From: Chitinispirillaceae bacterium
GTDB taxonomy: Bacteria; Fibrobacterota; Chitinivibrionia; Chitinivibrionales; Chitinispirillaceae
Length of the DNA: 44,332 bases
Reading direction: 5' to 3'
Assembly: GCA_016932075.1 (NCBI GenBank)
Contig: JAFGDP010000064.1
Span: forward strand, 1 to 44,332
The notes below the pieces were generated by a model that did no database searches, was not told the origin of the DNA, and saw only the letters and a program-made list of their open reading frames with translations. A program made the position numbers and the translations under genes. Below, piece by piece: positions 23,525 through 35,429 of the stretch; the first letter of the stretch is position 1; every line of letters begins with the position of its first letter.

Positions 23525-23656
23525 TTCGTTTGACCGAAACCGGTCGTTGACTATTAATAATCATTAAAAAGATCATGGTTTATTAATTAATAATAAACTT
23601 ATAGTGAAACCGTGTCAATATTTTTCTATATTTTTTTTCGCGAGGGGTTGCAGCCA

Positions 23657-24331
23657 TTAAAAATTCGAATGAACCTTTTTGGCGTCTTCAAACGCATTGA
23701 TATATTCGATGGCTTCCTCGGGAGAATCCGTGATCTTTACGATGGTTTCATCCTCCAAAGAAATATAAGCATACTTTTCATGCACGGTTTTCCGGAGCCA
23801 TCCGAACAGTCCTTTCCAGAATGCTTTACCCATAAGAATAAACGGAAGCGATTCAATTTTTTTAGTTTGCAGCAGGGTCATCGTTTCAAACATTTCGTCC
23901 ATGGTTCCGTAACCGCCGGGCATGATGATGACCGCCGACGTGTATTTAAGGAACATGACCTTGCGGCTAAAAAAATGCCGGAAATTAATGAGATGCTTGA
24001 TATAGGGATTGGGAATCTGCTCAAAGGGCAACTGGATGTTCAGCCCGATGGAAGTCCCTTTCTCAAGCAGCGCTCCCCTGTTTGCCGCTTCCATGATCCC
24101 CGGCCCGCCTCCGGTAATGACGCCATACCCGTTGCGAACCGCGAGCCGGGCGACCTGCACCGCCATTTTGTAATACGCATGCGATTTCGGGGTGCGCGCC
24201 GAGCCGAAAATGGTCACGCACGGCCCCATGCGCGAGAGCGTTTCAAATCCCTCCACGAACTCGGCCATGATGCGAAAAAGCCGCCACGTGTCCTGCTGTT
24301 CCCGTAGTGCCGAATTATTGTTGTTGGGCAT
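23657..24331 (-). CDS. LOG-family protein (TIGR00730-like)
   Basis: The 224-residue protein has the LOG signature pair GGGPGIMEAANRGA and PGGYGTMDEMFETMT, with the strand VTIFGSARTP at the start of the Rossmann-like fold. Members with these motifs are cytokinin-activating phosphoribohydrolases or related nucleotide 5'-monophosphate hydrolases (PpnN/YgdH type). The nucleotide substrate here is not evident. ATG 24331 has an upstream AAAGGAT ribosome site. It diverges from the transpeptidase-Mur fusion. Confidence 0.9.
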   Translation of the reverse strand: MPNNNNSALREQQDTWRLFRIMAEFVEGFETLSRMGPCVTIFGSARTPKSHAYYKMAVQVARLAVRNGYGVITGGGPGIMEAANRGALLEKGTSIGLNIQLPFEQIPNPYIKHLINFRHFFSRKVMFLKYTSAVIIMPGGYGTMDEMFETMTLLQTKKIESLPFILMGKAFWKGLFGWLRKTVHEKYAYISLEDETIVKITDSPEEAIEYINAFEDAKKVHSNF

Positions 24332-24471
24332 ATTCAGTCATCCTTTACATAAACGGACTTATCAATCAGACAATAGTGATTATATTATTTTGTTACTAGG
24401 CAGTCCATATCGAATGCTTAAATTATTTTGCCATCACCCTTCTCACCATACCGGGATAACGGCACGTCGAC

Positions 24472-26373
24472 ATGCAACCGAACAGAATCGTAACATGGTA
24501 TGAACGCCTGAAGTCATATCTGTCGCACCCTGACGATCTTTATATAATTATCGACGCCGCACCGCAACAACTGCTCCTCTGCCGCCGGACGGAAATCGTC
24601 GAACCATACGCCGCCTCTACCGCGACGCTCGGTCTCGGTTCCCGCAAAGGCTCAAATAAAACACCAACCGGTATCCATCGCATCGCTGAAATAATCGGTG
24701 CGGAAGCTCCGGAAGGAAGGATTTTTCGCGACCGGCGCGACAGCGGCACCGACTGGTATCCTGGCCTGACAGAAGACAACCTGATCCTCACCCGTATTCT
24801 CCGTCTGGAAGGGCTGGAGGAGGGGCTGAACAAAGGCGCGGACGTCGATTCGTACGAGCGGTATATCTATATTCACGGTACCAATAAGGAAGAACAGGTC
24901 GGCACCCCTCTCTCTCACGGATGCATCTGCCTTCGCAACAGGGACATCGTCCGGCTCTCCGAGCAGGTAGCGACGGGAACGATCGTCGCTATCGACGCAC
25001 CGTGTCTCACGATCAACGGATTCATCTGTTCGCACCTCCATTTCACCGGCCTGTTCGGCAGCGGCATGAGCGCCATTGCGCAATACCTGCGCTGGCAAAA
25101 TATCACCGTCTGCGGTTCGGATCGCCTTCTTCCGAGTCCTGATATGTCCACGGTCAGAAAACTGCTTGCGGCCATCGGATGCATTGTATTTGACCAGGAC
25201 GGCACCGGCATCCTGCCGTCCACCGATGCGGTCTGCATATCCACGGCGATCGAAGACACTAATCCGGATATCGCGGCGGCACGCGCCCGCGGTATTCCCG
25301 TGTTTCATCGCAGCGACGTGCTCGCCGCCATCATTGAGTCGAAAGAATCCATCGCTATCGCTGGTACCAGCGGAAAATCTACCGTCACCGCCATGATCTT
25401 CGAATTCCTCGATGCATGCGGGAAGTCGCCATCACTCATCAGCGGGGCTCCGCTTCTCAGGCTCCAACGTCAAGGGCTCGTCGGAAACGCATACGCGGGC
25501 CAATCCCGATTGCTCGTCGTTGAGGTTGACGAAAGCGACGGCACACTGGTTAAATACCGGCCGGCCACGGGGGTAATCCTCAACCTTTCGAAAGACCACA
25601 AACCAATCGACGAGGGAGAACGTCTTTTTTCCGAGTTCGCCCGGAACTGCGGCTGGCTGTCAATCAATGCTGACGACCGCGGTCTTGACCGCATCACTGC
25701 GCATGAACGTTTCGGCAGAAGCGCCTCCGCCACCTGGAAACCCGATACGGTCACCCTGCATCCCGACAGCGTCACGATCACGCGGTACGGCCACAGCTTC
25801 ACCCTTCCGCTCGCCGGCAGCCACAACGCGGAGAATTTGTGCGCCGCCCTGTGCGTATGCGAGCATTTCGGGTGCGATGCGGAACAATGTGCAACAACGG
25901 TGCGGAACTTCGAAGGCGTGGCCCGCCGGTTCACCATAGTGCGCACCCGCCGCGGTGTCACCGTGGTCGACGATTTCGCCCATAATCCAGCCAAAATCGC
26001 GGCCGCCGTGTCCGCCGCGCGCGGTCTTTCCGGGCGCATCATCGCCGTGTACCAGCCGCACGGCTATGGTCCGACCATGTTCCTCAAAGAAGAATACCTG
26101 GCGACATTCAAATCGGTATTCACCCGGAGAGACGCCCTGTTTCTTCTGCCGATTTACTATGCGGGCGGAACTGCCGATAAAAGCATTTCCTCTGCTGACC
26201 TTATCCCTTCTACCGGCCCGTCATCGATGACGGTGTGCGCGGTCAACAGTCGCGAGGAACTCTTGCGCCAACTGACGCTCATTGCCCATGACGGTGACTG
26301 CATCCTGCTGATGGGAGCGCGGGATCCATCGCTTTCACAACTGGCGAAACACATTGCGGCGCTATTTGCCTGA
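24472..26373 (+). CDS. L,D-transpeptidase domain fused to a MurC/Mpl-like ligase
   Basis: The 633-residue protein has two enzymes in one frame. Residues 20-175 are a YkuD L,D-transpeptidase domain: TPTGIHRI, YIYIHGTN (His135) and SHGCICL with catalytic Cys151. Residues 188-633 are a Mur ligase: HFTGLFGSGMSAIAQYL, ATP loop IAGTSGKSTVTAMIF (298-304), VEVDESDGTLVKYRP, LAGSHNAENLCAAL, VVDDFAHNPAKIAAAV and YQPHGYGPT. These fit the MurC/Mpl group, which adds L-Ala or a peptide to UDP-MurNAc. There is no signal peptide or membrane segment, so both domains appear cytoplasmic, unlike ordinary L,D-transpeptidases. Its end overlaps tmk by 12 bases, tail to tail. A separate MurC is probably elsewhere; a recycling role is one possibility. 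Confidence 0.88.
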   Translation: MQPNRIVTWYERLKSYLSHPDDLYIIIDAAPQQLLLCRRTEIVEPYAASTATLGLGSRKGSNKTPTGIHRIAEIIGAEAPEGRIFRDRRDSGTDWYPGLTEDNLILTRILRLEGLEEGLNKGADVDSYERYIYIHGTNKEEQVGTPLSHGCICLRNRDIVRLSEQVATGTIVAIDAPCLTINGFICSHLHFTGLFGSGMSAIAQYLRWQNITVCGSDRLLPSPDMSTVRKLLAAIGCIVFDQDGTGILPSTDAVCISTAIEDTNPDIAAARARGIPVFHRSDVLAAIIESKESIAIAGTSGKSTVTAMIFEFLDACGKSPSLISGAPLLRLQRQGLVGNAYAGQSRLLVVEVDESDGTLVKYRPATGVILNLSKDHKPIDEGERLFSEFARNCGWLSINADDRGLDRITAHERFGRSASATWKPDTVTLHPDSVTITRYGHSFTLPLAGSHNAENLCAALCVCEHFGCDAEQCATTVRNFEGVARRFTIVRTRRGVTVVDDFAHNPAKIAAAVSAARGLSGRIIAVYQPHGYGPTMFLKEEYLATFKSVFTRRDALFLLPIYYAGGTADKSISSADLIPSTGPSSMTVCAVNSREELLRQLTLIAHDGDCILLMGARDPSLSQLAKHIAALFA

Positions 26374-26991
26374 CAGCCGCGCGGTGATTTCCTTGAAAAC
26401 GGCCTCTTCCAGCTCCGTAACGGGTTTCATCGCGTCAAGCAGTACGACTGTATCCGGATTGTTCGCGGCAAGTTCGCGGTACCCGTCGGCAACCCGTTCA
26501 AAAAAAACGGTATCATTTCCCTCAAGCCGGTCAAGCTGTTTGCGCATTGCCTGAAGCCGTTCAAATGCCTTCTCAACCGGGATAGAGAAAACAAAAGTGA
26601 GGTCGGGAGCCAGGCCGCCGGTTGCCAGCTCATTTATCGCGAGAAGCGTTGAAAATGGAATGGAACGGCCGTATCCCTGATAGGCCAGGGTCGCGATGTC
26701 GAAACGGTCGCACAGGACGACCACTCCCCGCTGCAGGGCCGGCATGATTGCCTCGCGAACGTGCTGCGCACGCGACGCGCCGTATAAAAGCAGCTCGCAC
26801 TCGCTGCACATCTCATCGTGTTCGGGAGAAAGGACCAGGGCGCGGATGGCTTCGGCAAGCGGAGTGCCCCCCGGCTCCCGGGTCGTCAGCACGTCGTAAC
26901 CCCGCCGGGACAAACGCTTCGCAGCGAGGTCAAGCTGGGTACTTTTTCCACACCCGTCAATTCCGTCAAAAACTACGAAAAGGCCGGGCAT
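26362..26991 (-). CDS. tmk: Thymidylate kinase
   Basis: The 209-residue protein has the P-loop FDGIDGCGKSTQ, TREPGGTPLAEAIRALVL, ASRAQHVREAIMPAL and VVLCDRFDIATLAYQGYGR. It phosphorylates dTMP to dTDP. ATG 26991 gives the family N-terminus (MPGLFVVFDG); an in-frame ATG at 27051 would add 20 unmatched residues overlapping secA. The gene starts four bases after the secA stop and is the last gene of the long minus-strand operon. Confidence 0.95.
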   Translation of the reverse strand: MPGLFVVFDGIDGCGKSTQLDLAAKRLSRRGYDVLTTREPGGTPLAEAIRALVLSPEHDEMCSECELLLYGASRAQHVREAIMPALQRGVVVLCDRFDIATLAYQGYGRSIPFSTLLAINELATGGLAPDLTFVFSIPVEKAFERLQAMRKQLDRLEGNDTVFFERVADGYRELAANNPDTVVLLDAMKPVTELEEAVFKEITARLSGK

Positions 26992-26995
26992 GCGC

Positions 26996-30075
<3,080 letters not shown>

Positions 30076-30079
<4 letters not shown>

Positions 30080-30756
30080 TCGTAAACAGCCTTTTCTATT
30101 TTTACCGAGCGGAAGGAGATGCCGGTAACCGCGGGACTATCAAACATGCGGTTCATCGCCTTCCGCAACTCTTCTTTAATCGCGCCGATCTTCACCGCCT
30201 CGAGATCCTTTGACCGCACAACACTCTGCGTCAGGACGGAAAGCGCGTCACGTTTGACCAGGACCTCCTGTTTTCTCGATGCGTCGCAATACACGGTCAG
30301 CTCCGCCACCACCACGATATCGTCACGGTTTTGCACCCTGCATGAAACGTTACCGAGGTCCACTGAATCACGTTTATCCCTGGCTGTCCGGGTTTCCTGC
30401 GCGCGCGGCTCTTTCGTTACGGGATGCGAACGCTGCTTGTCGCGAACAGAAACCTCCGATGAATCGGTACGATCGCCGATTTGTTCCCGGCGAACCTGCG
30501 CCCTAAAATGCTTATCCGGTCGTGACGTAGAATCTTCCCGTGCCGTCAGGCCGTTTTCGGGTACATCGCCCTCGGAAACGAGGGAGAACACCCCTCCCGC
30601 ATCATTGTCGCCGGCACCATCCGCAGGGTGAAAAATACTATCACGATTGTTATAAATAATAATTCCTGCCACCACGACAACAAGCAGGATAATGAAAAGC
30701 CATTTCCAGAAGTTGCTTGCGCGCCCGGTGTGCTGTTCCCATGAAGACTCCGACAT
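30076..30756 (-). CDS. Single-pass membrane protein with FliL-like C-terminus
   Basis: The 226-residue protein has one membrane span ([19 protein letters not shown], about residues 18-36). A charged, low-complexity linker (residues 45-130) leads to a C-terminal domain: [58 protein letters not shown]. Its pattern, including the final [13 protein letters not shown], resembles FliL, a stator-associated protein around flagellar motors. No flagellar gene is present, but ExbB/ExbD proteins, relatives of MotA/MotB, are encoded in the same operon, so it may work with that motor. The FliL assignment is by pattern only. Confidence 0.6.
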
Positions 30757-30783
30757 TCGTATGGTGTCCCCTGCTTTCGGTTA

Positions 30784-31101
30784 TTATTTGTTATTTGTTA
30801 TTTCGCAGTATATCGGCACGCCGCGGGAAAATTCATCCACAATCTTCTCAAGCTCTTCCTGCATGTCGGCGGCAACGTTCTGAAACTGCACACCGATGCG
30901 AAATCCCTCAAGCCGCTGCTGGCTGTAAACGACTTCCGCATCAAGCTGCCGCTCCTTGATCTTCACGACAAGCGTGCTTCCGGGTTCCTTCCGCTCCGGG
31001 TAGATGAACGCTGCGCCGGTACTACTCACGTCAAGCAGCGCCTTTTTCTTTGTGTCGCCCGGATTCAGATACTCGATACGTTCGCTTCCGCGTTCTACCA
31101 T
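30784..31101 (-). CDS. PilZ-domain protein
   Basis: The 105-residue protein is essentially one PilZ domain. LLDVSSTGAAFIYPE corresponds to the D/NxSxxG part of the c-di-GMP motif, and the strand pattern of STLVVKIKERQLDAEVVYSQQRLEGFRIGVQFQNV fits the barrel. The Arg pair that begins the usual c-di-GMP site is weak (RIEYLNPGDTKKKALLDVS), so nucleotide binding is uncertain. It lies between the TonB-like and FliL-like genes and may control the motor in response to c-di-GMP. Confidence 0.82.
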   Translation of the reverse strand: MVERGSERIEYLNPGDTKKKALLDVSSTGAAFIYPERKEPGSTLVVKIKERQLDAEVVYSQQRLEGFRIGVQFQNVAADMQEELEKIVDEFSRGVPIYCEITNNK

Positions 31102-31187
31102 GTGCTGTTTTCTCCCTTAAAGGTGTCCTGGTGCCCCCCTCCATCCCGCCGCCCGCTTCTCCATCACCTTTTCCAGCAGCCCCTTTC

Positions 31188-32264
31188 TCAACCGGGACTG
31201 CCTTCAAAAACAAACGGGTATACCACTTCAACAGGATTCGCTCCCTGCACTTCCGCGAACATCCAGCGCTTGATGTAACGAAGAATCGCATCGTCAAAAT
31301 CGGCATTACCCGTGGTTGACGAAATAATGGTGACGTTCGTGACCGCCCCGTTTGGCAGGATGGTGAACTTCACCTTGAGATTGCCTCCCAACTGAGGATC
31401 GCGCTTGAGCCAGTTTTCGTATACCCGTTTAAGCCTCCTCGTCTCCCTGGTCACCACCCGGCCAATCGCGATCTGGCTCCGTTCCTCGATATCCGCGGAT
31501 TCGCCGGTGATTTCAGGCGGCTGGGAGGTAATATTGACCACAGCGGCAGAGGCTACCTGCGCAACCGCGGCCCGTCCTACTTCCTGCTTCTCAATGGAAA
31601 CTCCTGAAACCCGCCCGGTTGTGCGCGCCGTTATCGTCGACGCCTCCACCTTTCTGGTGGCGAACGAGCCTTTGGAAATGCTGACGTCGCCAAGGTCACC
31701 GATATCCGAAGTCGCGGTCTTGAGCAAGTCGGTCACCCGCGGCCCGCCCGACGACGCGCCGGTACCGCTCGTGGCCGTGATCGCGGCGAAAATACCGCTC
31801 GACATCACCTGCTGCTTCACCTGCTCGCGCACCTTGGCGCGGACCTGGCGCGTGGCCTCCCGGCGCTCCCGGCGCTGGACAAACGACTCCTTTTCCCGGT
31901 CGACCTTTACCTCTTCCTTATCCTCTTCAGCCCTGGCCTTTGTCTCTTTCCCGGCCTTTTCAACCCGCGCGACCTCTTTTTCTTCCACCTCTTCCGCTTT
32001 GGGTTTGGGCTGGTTGAGCACGAGCTGGGCATACCGTTCCTGTATCTGCTGCATGGCCTTTTCAGAATAGGCTTCTTCCTTGATTCGTATGTGCGACAGG
32101 AAAAAAATCGTGGCACCGATACACAGCAGCAGCACGCCGAAAAGACCTGAAAATCTCGGCTCAAGACGGCTGAGTGCGCTTCTTCGCAGCCGTTTCGGGA
32201 AGGACCCCCGGGGACCCGTCTGCTGGGTAAAATAGATCCCTGATTGCGACGTTACTGTTGCCAT
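31188..32264 (-). CDS. AgmX/TonB-like energy-transducing protein
   Basis: The 358-residue protein has a cytoplasmic start, one membrane helix (FSGLFGVLLLCIGATIFFL, about residues 39-57), a long Lys/Glu-rich linker (about 77-150) and a TonB-like C-terminal domain (about 265-358: RRLKRVYENWLKRDPQLGGNLKVKFTILPNGAVTNVTII, ending in VEVVYPFVFEG). The AgmX/PglI type of this domain is known from gliding and TonB-related systems in Myxococcota and others. It carries force or conformational energy from ExbB/ExbD to periplasmic or outer-membrane partners. Its start overlaps the exbD stop by one base. Confidence 0.87.
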   Translation of the reverse strand: MATVTSQSGIYFTQQTGPRGSFPKRLRRSALSRLEPRFSGLFGVLLLCIGATIFFLSHIRIKEEAYSEKAMQQIQERYAQLVLNQPKPKAEEVEEKEVARVEKAGKETKARAEEDKEEVKVDREKESFVQRRERREATRQVRAKVREQVKQQVMSSGIFAAITATSGTGASSGGPRVTDLLKTATSDIGDLGDVSISKGSFATRKVEASTITARTTGRVSGVSIEKQEVGRAAVAQVASAAVVNITSQPPEITGESADIEERSQIAIGRVVTRETRRLKRVYENWLKRDPQLGGNLKVKFTILPNGAVTNVTIISSTTGNADFDDAILRYIKRWMFAEVQGANPVEVVYPFVFEGSPG

Positions 32265-32767
32265 TATCCCTTCCTGTATACCACCAGGTTCATCATGGGA
32301 TACCCGGCCTGGCCGCAGGTATACATCACCCGCGTCAGGACATTATACGGGATGACCACATCGCCCTGGATCGATATCTTTCCGGAAAAGTCGGTCTTGA
32401 ACCGCTCGGCCGACTCGCGCGCGCTTTTCGCGTGCTCCGCCAGCACCTTGTAGAGCGGTTCAATCATGAACTCCTTCTGTTGCAGGAGCGACTCGAACCC
32501 CTTCTCATCAATAATAATGTTGTCTTCCACCATGATGGTGGTCTGGGAAATCTTCACGCTGAGCGCTTCGACCGCATTTTTTTCAATGGAGGAGGTGGGA
32601 AGCAACAGACCCTGCGCAGGAGTCACGAGCTGGCCCTGGGCAGAGTAGTTCTTGAGCAGGAACACCACCATGAGCGTGAACATGTCGATCATGGAGGTCA
32701 GGTTGAGCCTGACCGTCCCCTCGGTTTTTTTCCGGCGGCGCCGGTGTATCGACTGCTGGCCTACCAT
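32264..32767 (-). CDS. ExbD/TolR-like biopolymer transport protein
   Basis: The 167-residue protein has a basic N-terminus, one membrane segment (LTSMIDMFTLMVVFLLKN) and a periplasmic domain (SIQGDVVIPYNVLTRVMYTCGQAGYPMMNLVVYRKG). Asp28 in SMIDMF is the conserved proton-carrying residue of ExbD. It is a complete ExbD in its own right, in contrast to the fused copy encoded just before it. Its ATG overlaps the fusion gene's stop by one base (TAATG), as does its own stop with the TonB-like gene, so these three proteins are probably made in fixed ratio. Confidence 0.92.
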   Translation of the reverse strand: MVGQQSIHRRRRKKTEGTVRLNLTSMIDMFTLMVVFLLKNYSAQGQLVTPAQGLLLPTSSIEKNAVEALSVKISQTTIMVEDNIIIDEKGFESLLQQKEFMIEPLYKVLAEHAKSARESAERFKTDFSGKISIQGDVVIPYNVLTRVMYTCGQAGYPMMNLVVYRKG

Positions 32768-34071
32768 TACGGTACGATCCCTCCTGCGATGGCGACATTG
32801 GGAAACATCGTCACATTCCCGTCGGGCGTGCGGACTCCGCGCGCAGCGTCCATGACCGCGACCACGGTCTTGTATTGTATCTTTTCCTCGGCAACGATCT
32901 TGACGTCTTCATGATCCTCAAACACCGGAAGGCTCGATACCTGCAGCCCCTTGAAATCGCCATACAACTCTTGAAGAGACCGCGACTCGGCAACTCCCGG
33001 CTTATACGCTTTCAGAATCTGCGCGAGTGCTTTTTTCTTTACTTCAGAAAGCCTGGCGGACAATGCGTCGAAATCGTACCCACCGTTTTTAAGCGGTATA
33101 TCAGGCGCCGACAGTCCACCTGAATCGGCCGCAGGTGCGCTTTCCGGTTTGAAGTAGTTGAAAACGCTGAATCCTTTGGCCGTAATAACGATTCCCAGGT
33201 CCAGCTTCGCCTTCTCCACGGCGGCCCCGCCTCCTCCTTCCCCGCCGCCCGCCGCGGCCGCTTCAGGCAGCTTCATTTCAATGGCCCCGATCTTGACAAA
33301 CTCGGACGAGCTGAGCAGGAACGGAATGAGAATGACCATCAGGTTGAGCATGGGCGTGAGTTCGATATCGGCCGGTTCCTCCTCTTCCGTGCGTCTGCCG
33401 ATCGTGGTCAGCGTCCGCTCTTTCGCGCTTGGAGGATTCAGAATCTTCAGCACGGCGATCGCATACCGGTCGACCTCCTGCAGCGCCATGTCCACACGGG
33501 CGCGGAACCAGGAATACACCATGACGCAGGGGATACTGATAGAGAGCCCGACCAGCGTGGCGTTCATGGCCGCCGAAATGCCGGTTGCCAGCATGGCCGA
33601 TTTCTCGACCGGCGCGACGCCGGGCCTGCCAACGGCGGCGAATGACATGATGAGGCCGAATACCGTTCCCAGAAGGCCGAGCAGGGTCGAGACATTGCCG
33701 AACATGACGAGCAGGTTCAGGCGCCGCTCCATGGATGACGCCATGTGCACCGATTCTTCGGTCATCGCGCCGGTAACGAGCTTGGGCTCGATCACCGCCT
33801 TGCGGATCCCGGCGCCGAGAATGCGCGGCAGTGCCCGCTTCCCTCCTGAAGAACAGATATGCACCGCTTCCTCGAACCGTTTCTCCAGAATCAGGTTGCG
33901 AATGGTTTCAAAAAAGGCAGGCGCGTCGTAATCGGTCCGGCGGTTGATATGGAACCACCGCTCGACGGCTATGATGACGGCGACCGCGCCCAGGGTGACG
34001 AGCGCCCACATGAAAAGGAACGCCTCATGCTCAGGCAGGAAACAGTGTCCAAGTTCGTCGAGAATCCCCAT
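32767..34071 (-). CDS. ExbB-ExbD fusion protein with Asn in the ExbD proton site
   Basis: The 434-residue protein joins two motor subunits. Residues 1-215 are ExbB/TolQ/MotA-like: an N-terminal membrane segment, VMFGNVSTLLGLLGTVFGLIMSF and ATGISAAMNATLVGLSISIPCVMVYSW. Residues 230-434 are ExbD-like: ADIELTPMLNLMVILIPFLLS, then a periplasmic domain with a Gly/Ala-rich insert (PEAAAAGGGEGGGGAA). In ExbD proteins the TPxxD segment has an essential Asp; here the codon at about 33352 is AAC (Asn). The fused ExbD half should therefore not carry protons, while the separate ExbD downstream keeps the Asp. Neighbouring genes are another ExbB and that ExbD. The frame is continuous, so this is a true fusion. 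Confidence 0.9.
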   Translation of the reverse strand: MGILDELGHCFLPEHEAFLFMWALVTLGAVAVIIAVERWFHINRRTDYDAPAFFETIRNLILEKRFEEAVHICSSGGKRALPRILGAGIRKAVIEPKLVTGAMTEESVHMASSMERRLNLLVMFGNVSTLLGLLGTVFGLIMSFAAVGRPGVAPVEKSAMLATGISAAMNATLVGLSISIPCVMVYSWFRARVDMALQEVDRYAIAVLKILNPPSAKERTLTTIGRRTEEEEPADIELTPMLNLMVILIPFLLSSSEFVKIGAIEMKLPEAAAAGGGEGGGGAAVEKAKLDLGIVITAKGFSVFNYFKPESAPAADSGGLSAPDIPLKNGGYDFDALSARLSEVKKKALAQILKAYKPGVAESRSLQELYGDFKGLQVSSLPVFEDHEDVKIVAEEKIQYKTVVAVMDAARGVRTPDGNVTMFPNVAIAGGIVP

Positions 34072-34081
34072 AGAAAGCCGG

Positions 34082-34849
34082 CTACAGCGTTATTTCCTTG
34101 ATCAGCTTGTTGTCGGTGAAAATCCTGACGTTGTTATGGGTCACATGGACGCCGACTCCCTCCTTGAGCTGCGCGGCGCTGATATGAAACTTGTGCGTTT
34201 TAAACGATCGTTCGATGAGCGCGTTTACCACCCGCAACGAATATTCATCCAGTTCGTCAACGATCTTCTGCGTTTTTGACTTGAGAATGGCATAGACCAC
34301 GATTGATGAGATTGCGATAAAAAGACCGGAAAACGTCGCATTCATGGCAGTGGCGATACCGGACGCCAGCAGCTCCGATTTCTGTGCGGCGTCAATACCG
34401 GGACGTCCTACCGCCGCAAATGACATGATTAGACCGTACACCGTGCCGAGCAATCCGAGCAGCGTGGAGACGTTGCCTATGACCGCAAGATAGCCGGTCC
34501 GTTTCTCGAGTTGCGGAACGGTTTTGAGCATCGCCTCGTCGATCGAGTTCCGTATCCGGTCAGCGCCCATTGACGCATCGTCAAGCCCGGCCTTGAGCAC
34601 CCGGGCCAGGGCCATCTTATAGGCCTTCTGGCAGAGTTTCACGGCAGAGGCGATATCGTCCTTGCCGATGAAATCGAGAATATTCCTGGTGAACAGTTCG
34701 GATTTCACGCCTTTTCGCCGATTGAGATAGAGGAACCTTTCGATCATAATCGAAAGGCTGAACACGCCGGTGATGAGAATCGCCCACATGAACAGATAAG
34801 CGTCTGACGAAGGATTAAACGCGTGAAACAGCTTCAACAGGAATTCCAT
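34082..34849 (-). CDS. ExbB/TolQ-like proton channel protein
   Basis: The 255-residue protein has an N-terminal membrane segment (AYLFMWAILITGVFSLSIMIERFLYL) and the family pair GNVSTLLGLLGTVYGLIMSF and ATAMNATFSGLFIAISSIVVYAIL. It forms the ring around ExbD. GAAGGAG before ATG 34849 sets the start; an in-frame ATG at 34885 lacks a ribosome site. Ten bases separate it from the ExbB-ExbD fusion, so two different ExbB rings, or one mixed ring, could be made. Confidence 0.93.
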   Translation of the reverse strand: MEFLLKLFHAFNPSSDAYLFMWAILITGVFSLSIMIERFLYLNRRKGVKSELFTRNILDFIGKDDIASAVKLCQKAYKMALARVLKAGLDDASMGADRIRNSIDEAMLKTVPQLEKRTGYLAVIGNVSTLLGLLGTVYGLIMSFAAVGRPGIDAAQKSELLASGIATAMNATFSGLFIAISSIVVYAILKSKTQKIVDELDEYSLRVVNALIERSFKTHKFHISAAQLKEGVGVHVTHNNVRIFTDNKLIKEITL

Positions 34850-34926
34850 TAGTGCTCCTTCCGTTTCCCAGCAAGTGGATTCCAACGGCGCGGATAGTCC
34901 ATTGCCCTATGACCGTCCTCCCGCAA

Positions 34927-35307
34927 CTATGGTACGATATTCACAATTTTTGTTCCGTCGAACTTGAATGCCCCTTCATACTGCGTCTCCTCAAGAAGCG
35001 ACTGGTCAATCAGTCCGGCGATATTCCTGGTTTTGCCCAGGCTCTGCATGACCATGGGATTGAACTCCGGTCGCTGATCGGCCTTTATAAGCACAAGCTG
35101 GGGCCGCCTGATCTTGCCCTCGATCCTCTGCTCTTCAAAGACCAGCTGCTTCATCCCCGAAGCGGTCATCTTCGTGACGGCCGCAGGAGCGGTCTCACTT
35201 CCCTTCCGGGGTGACGAAGAAGAATCCGGGGTCGCGGCAAAACCGGCGCCCGCGGCGCATACGATGGCCGCCAGTGCCGCAACACAGGATATCCTGATTT
35301 GTTTCAT
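34927..35307 (-). CDS. Small exported protein, first gene of the ExbB/ExbD operon
   Basis: The 126-residue protein starts with a signal peptide (MKQIRISCVAALAAIVCAAGAGFAA) and continues as a soluble domain with KMTASGMKQLVFEEQRIEGKIRRPQLVLIKADQRPEF and NIAGLIDQSLLEETQYEGAFKF. I do not recognise a named family; the phrase IEGKIRRPQLVLIKAD looks conserved and similar short exported proteins may accompany AgmX-type operons. ATG 35307 is preferred over 35322 because GGGA precedes it and the predicted transcript start leaves 35322 no ribosome site. It is probably a periplasmic partner of the ExbB/ExbD/TonB-like system. Confidence 0.75.
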   Translation of the reverse strand: MKQIRISCVAALAAIVCAAGAGFAATPDSSSSPRKGSETAPAAVTKMTASGMKQLVFEEQRIEGKIRRPQLVLIKADQRPEFNPMVMQSLGKTRNIAGLIDQSLLEETQYEGAFKFDGTKIVNIVP

Positions 35308-35339
35308 TTTGTTCCCGGCCATACATTTTTACAGGATTG

Positions 35340-35368
35340 ATTATAATACTCTGGTACGTGATTGGCAA
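35340..35368 (-). promoter_or_regulatory. Sigma70-type promoter of the ExbB/ExbD-secA operon
   Basis: On the minus strand TTGCCA (35368-35363) and TATAAT (35345-35340) are separated by exactly 17 bases. Transcription would start near 35333, giving a leader of about 26 bases before ATG 35307. This is one of the two clearest promoters in the window and could serve all nine genes down to tmk, since no terminator or gap above about 90 bases interrupts them. Confidence 0.75.
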
Positions 35369-35429
35369 GATCTTGTTGCGCCAAAAGAGGTTACAGCGGT
35401 CCCGGTTCAGTCCCCTTCGCTCCCTGCCG

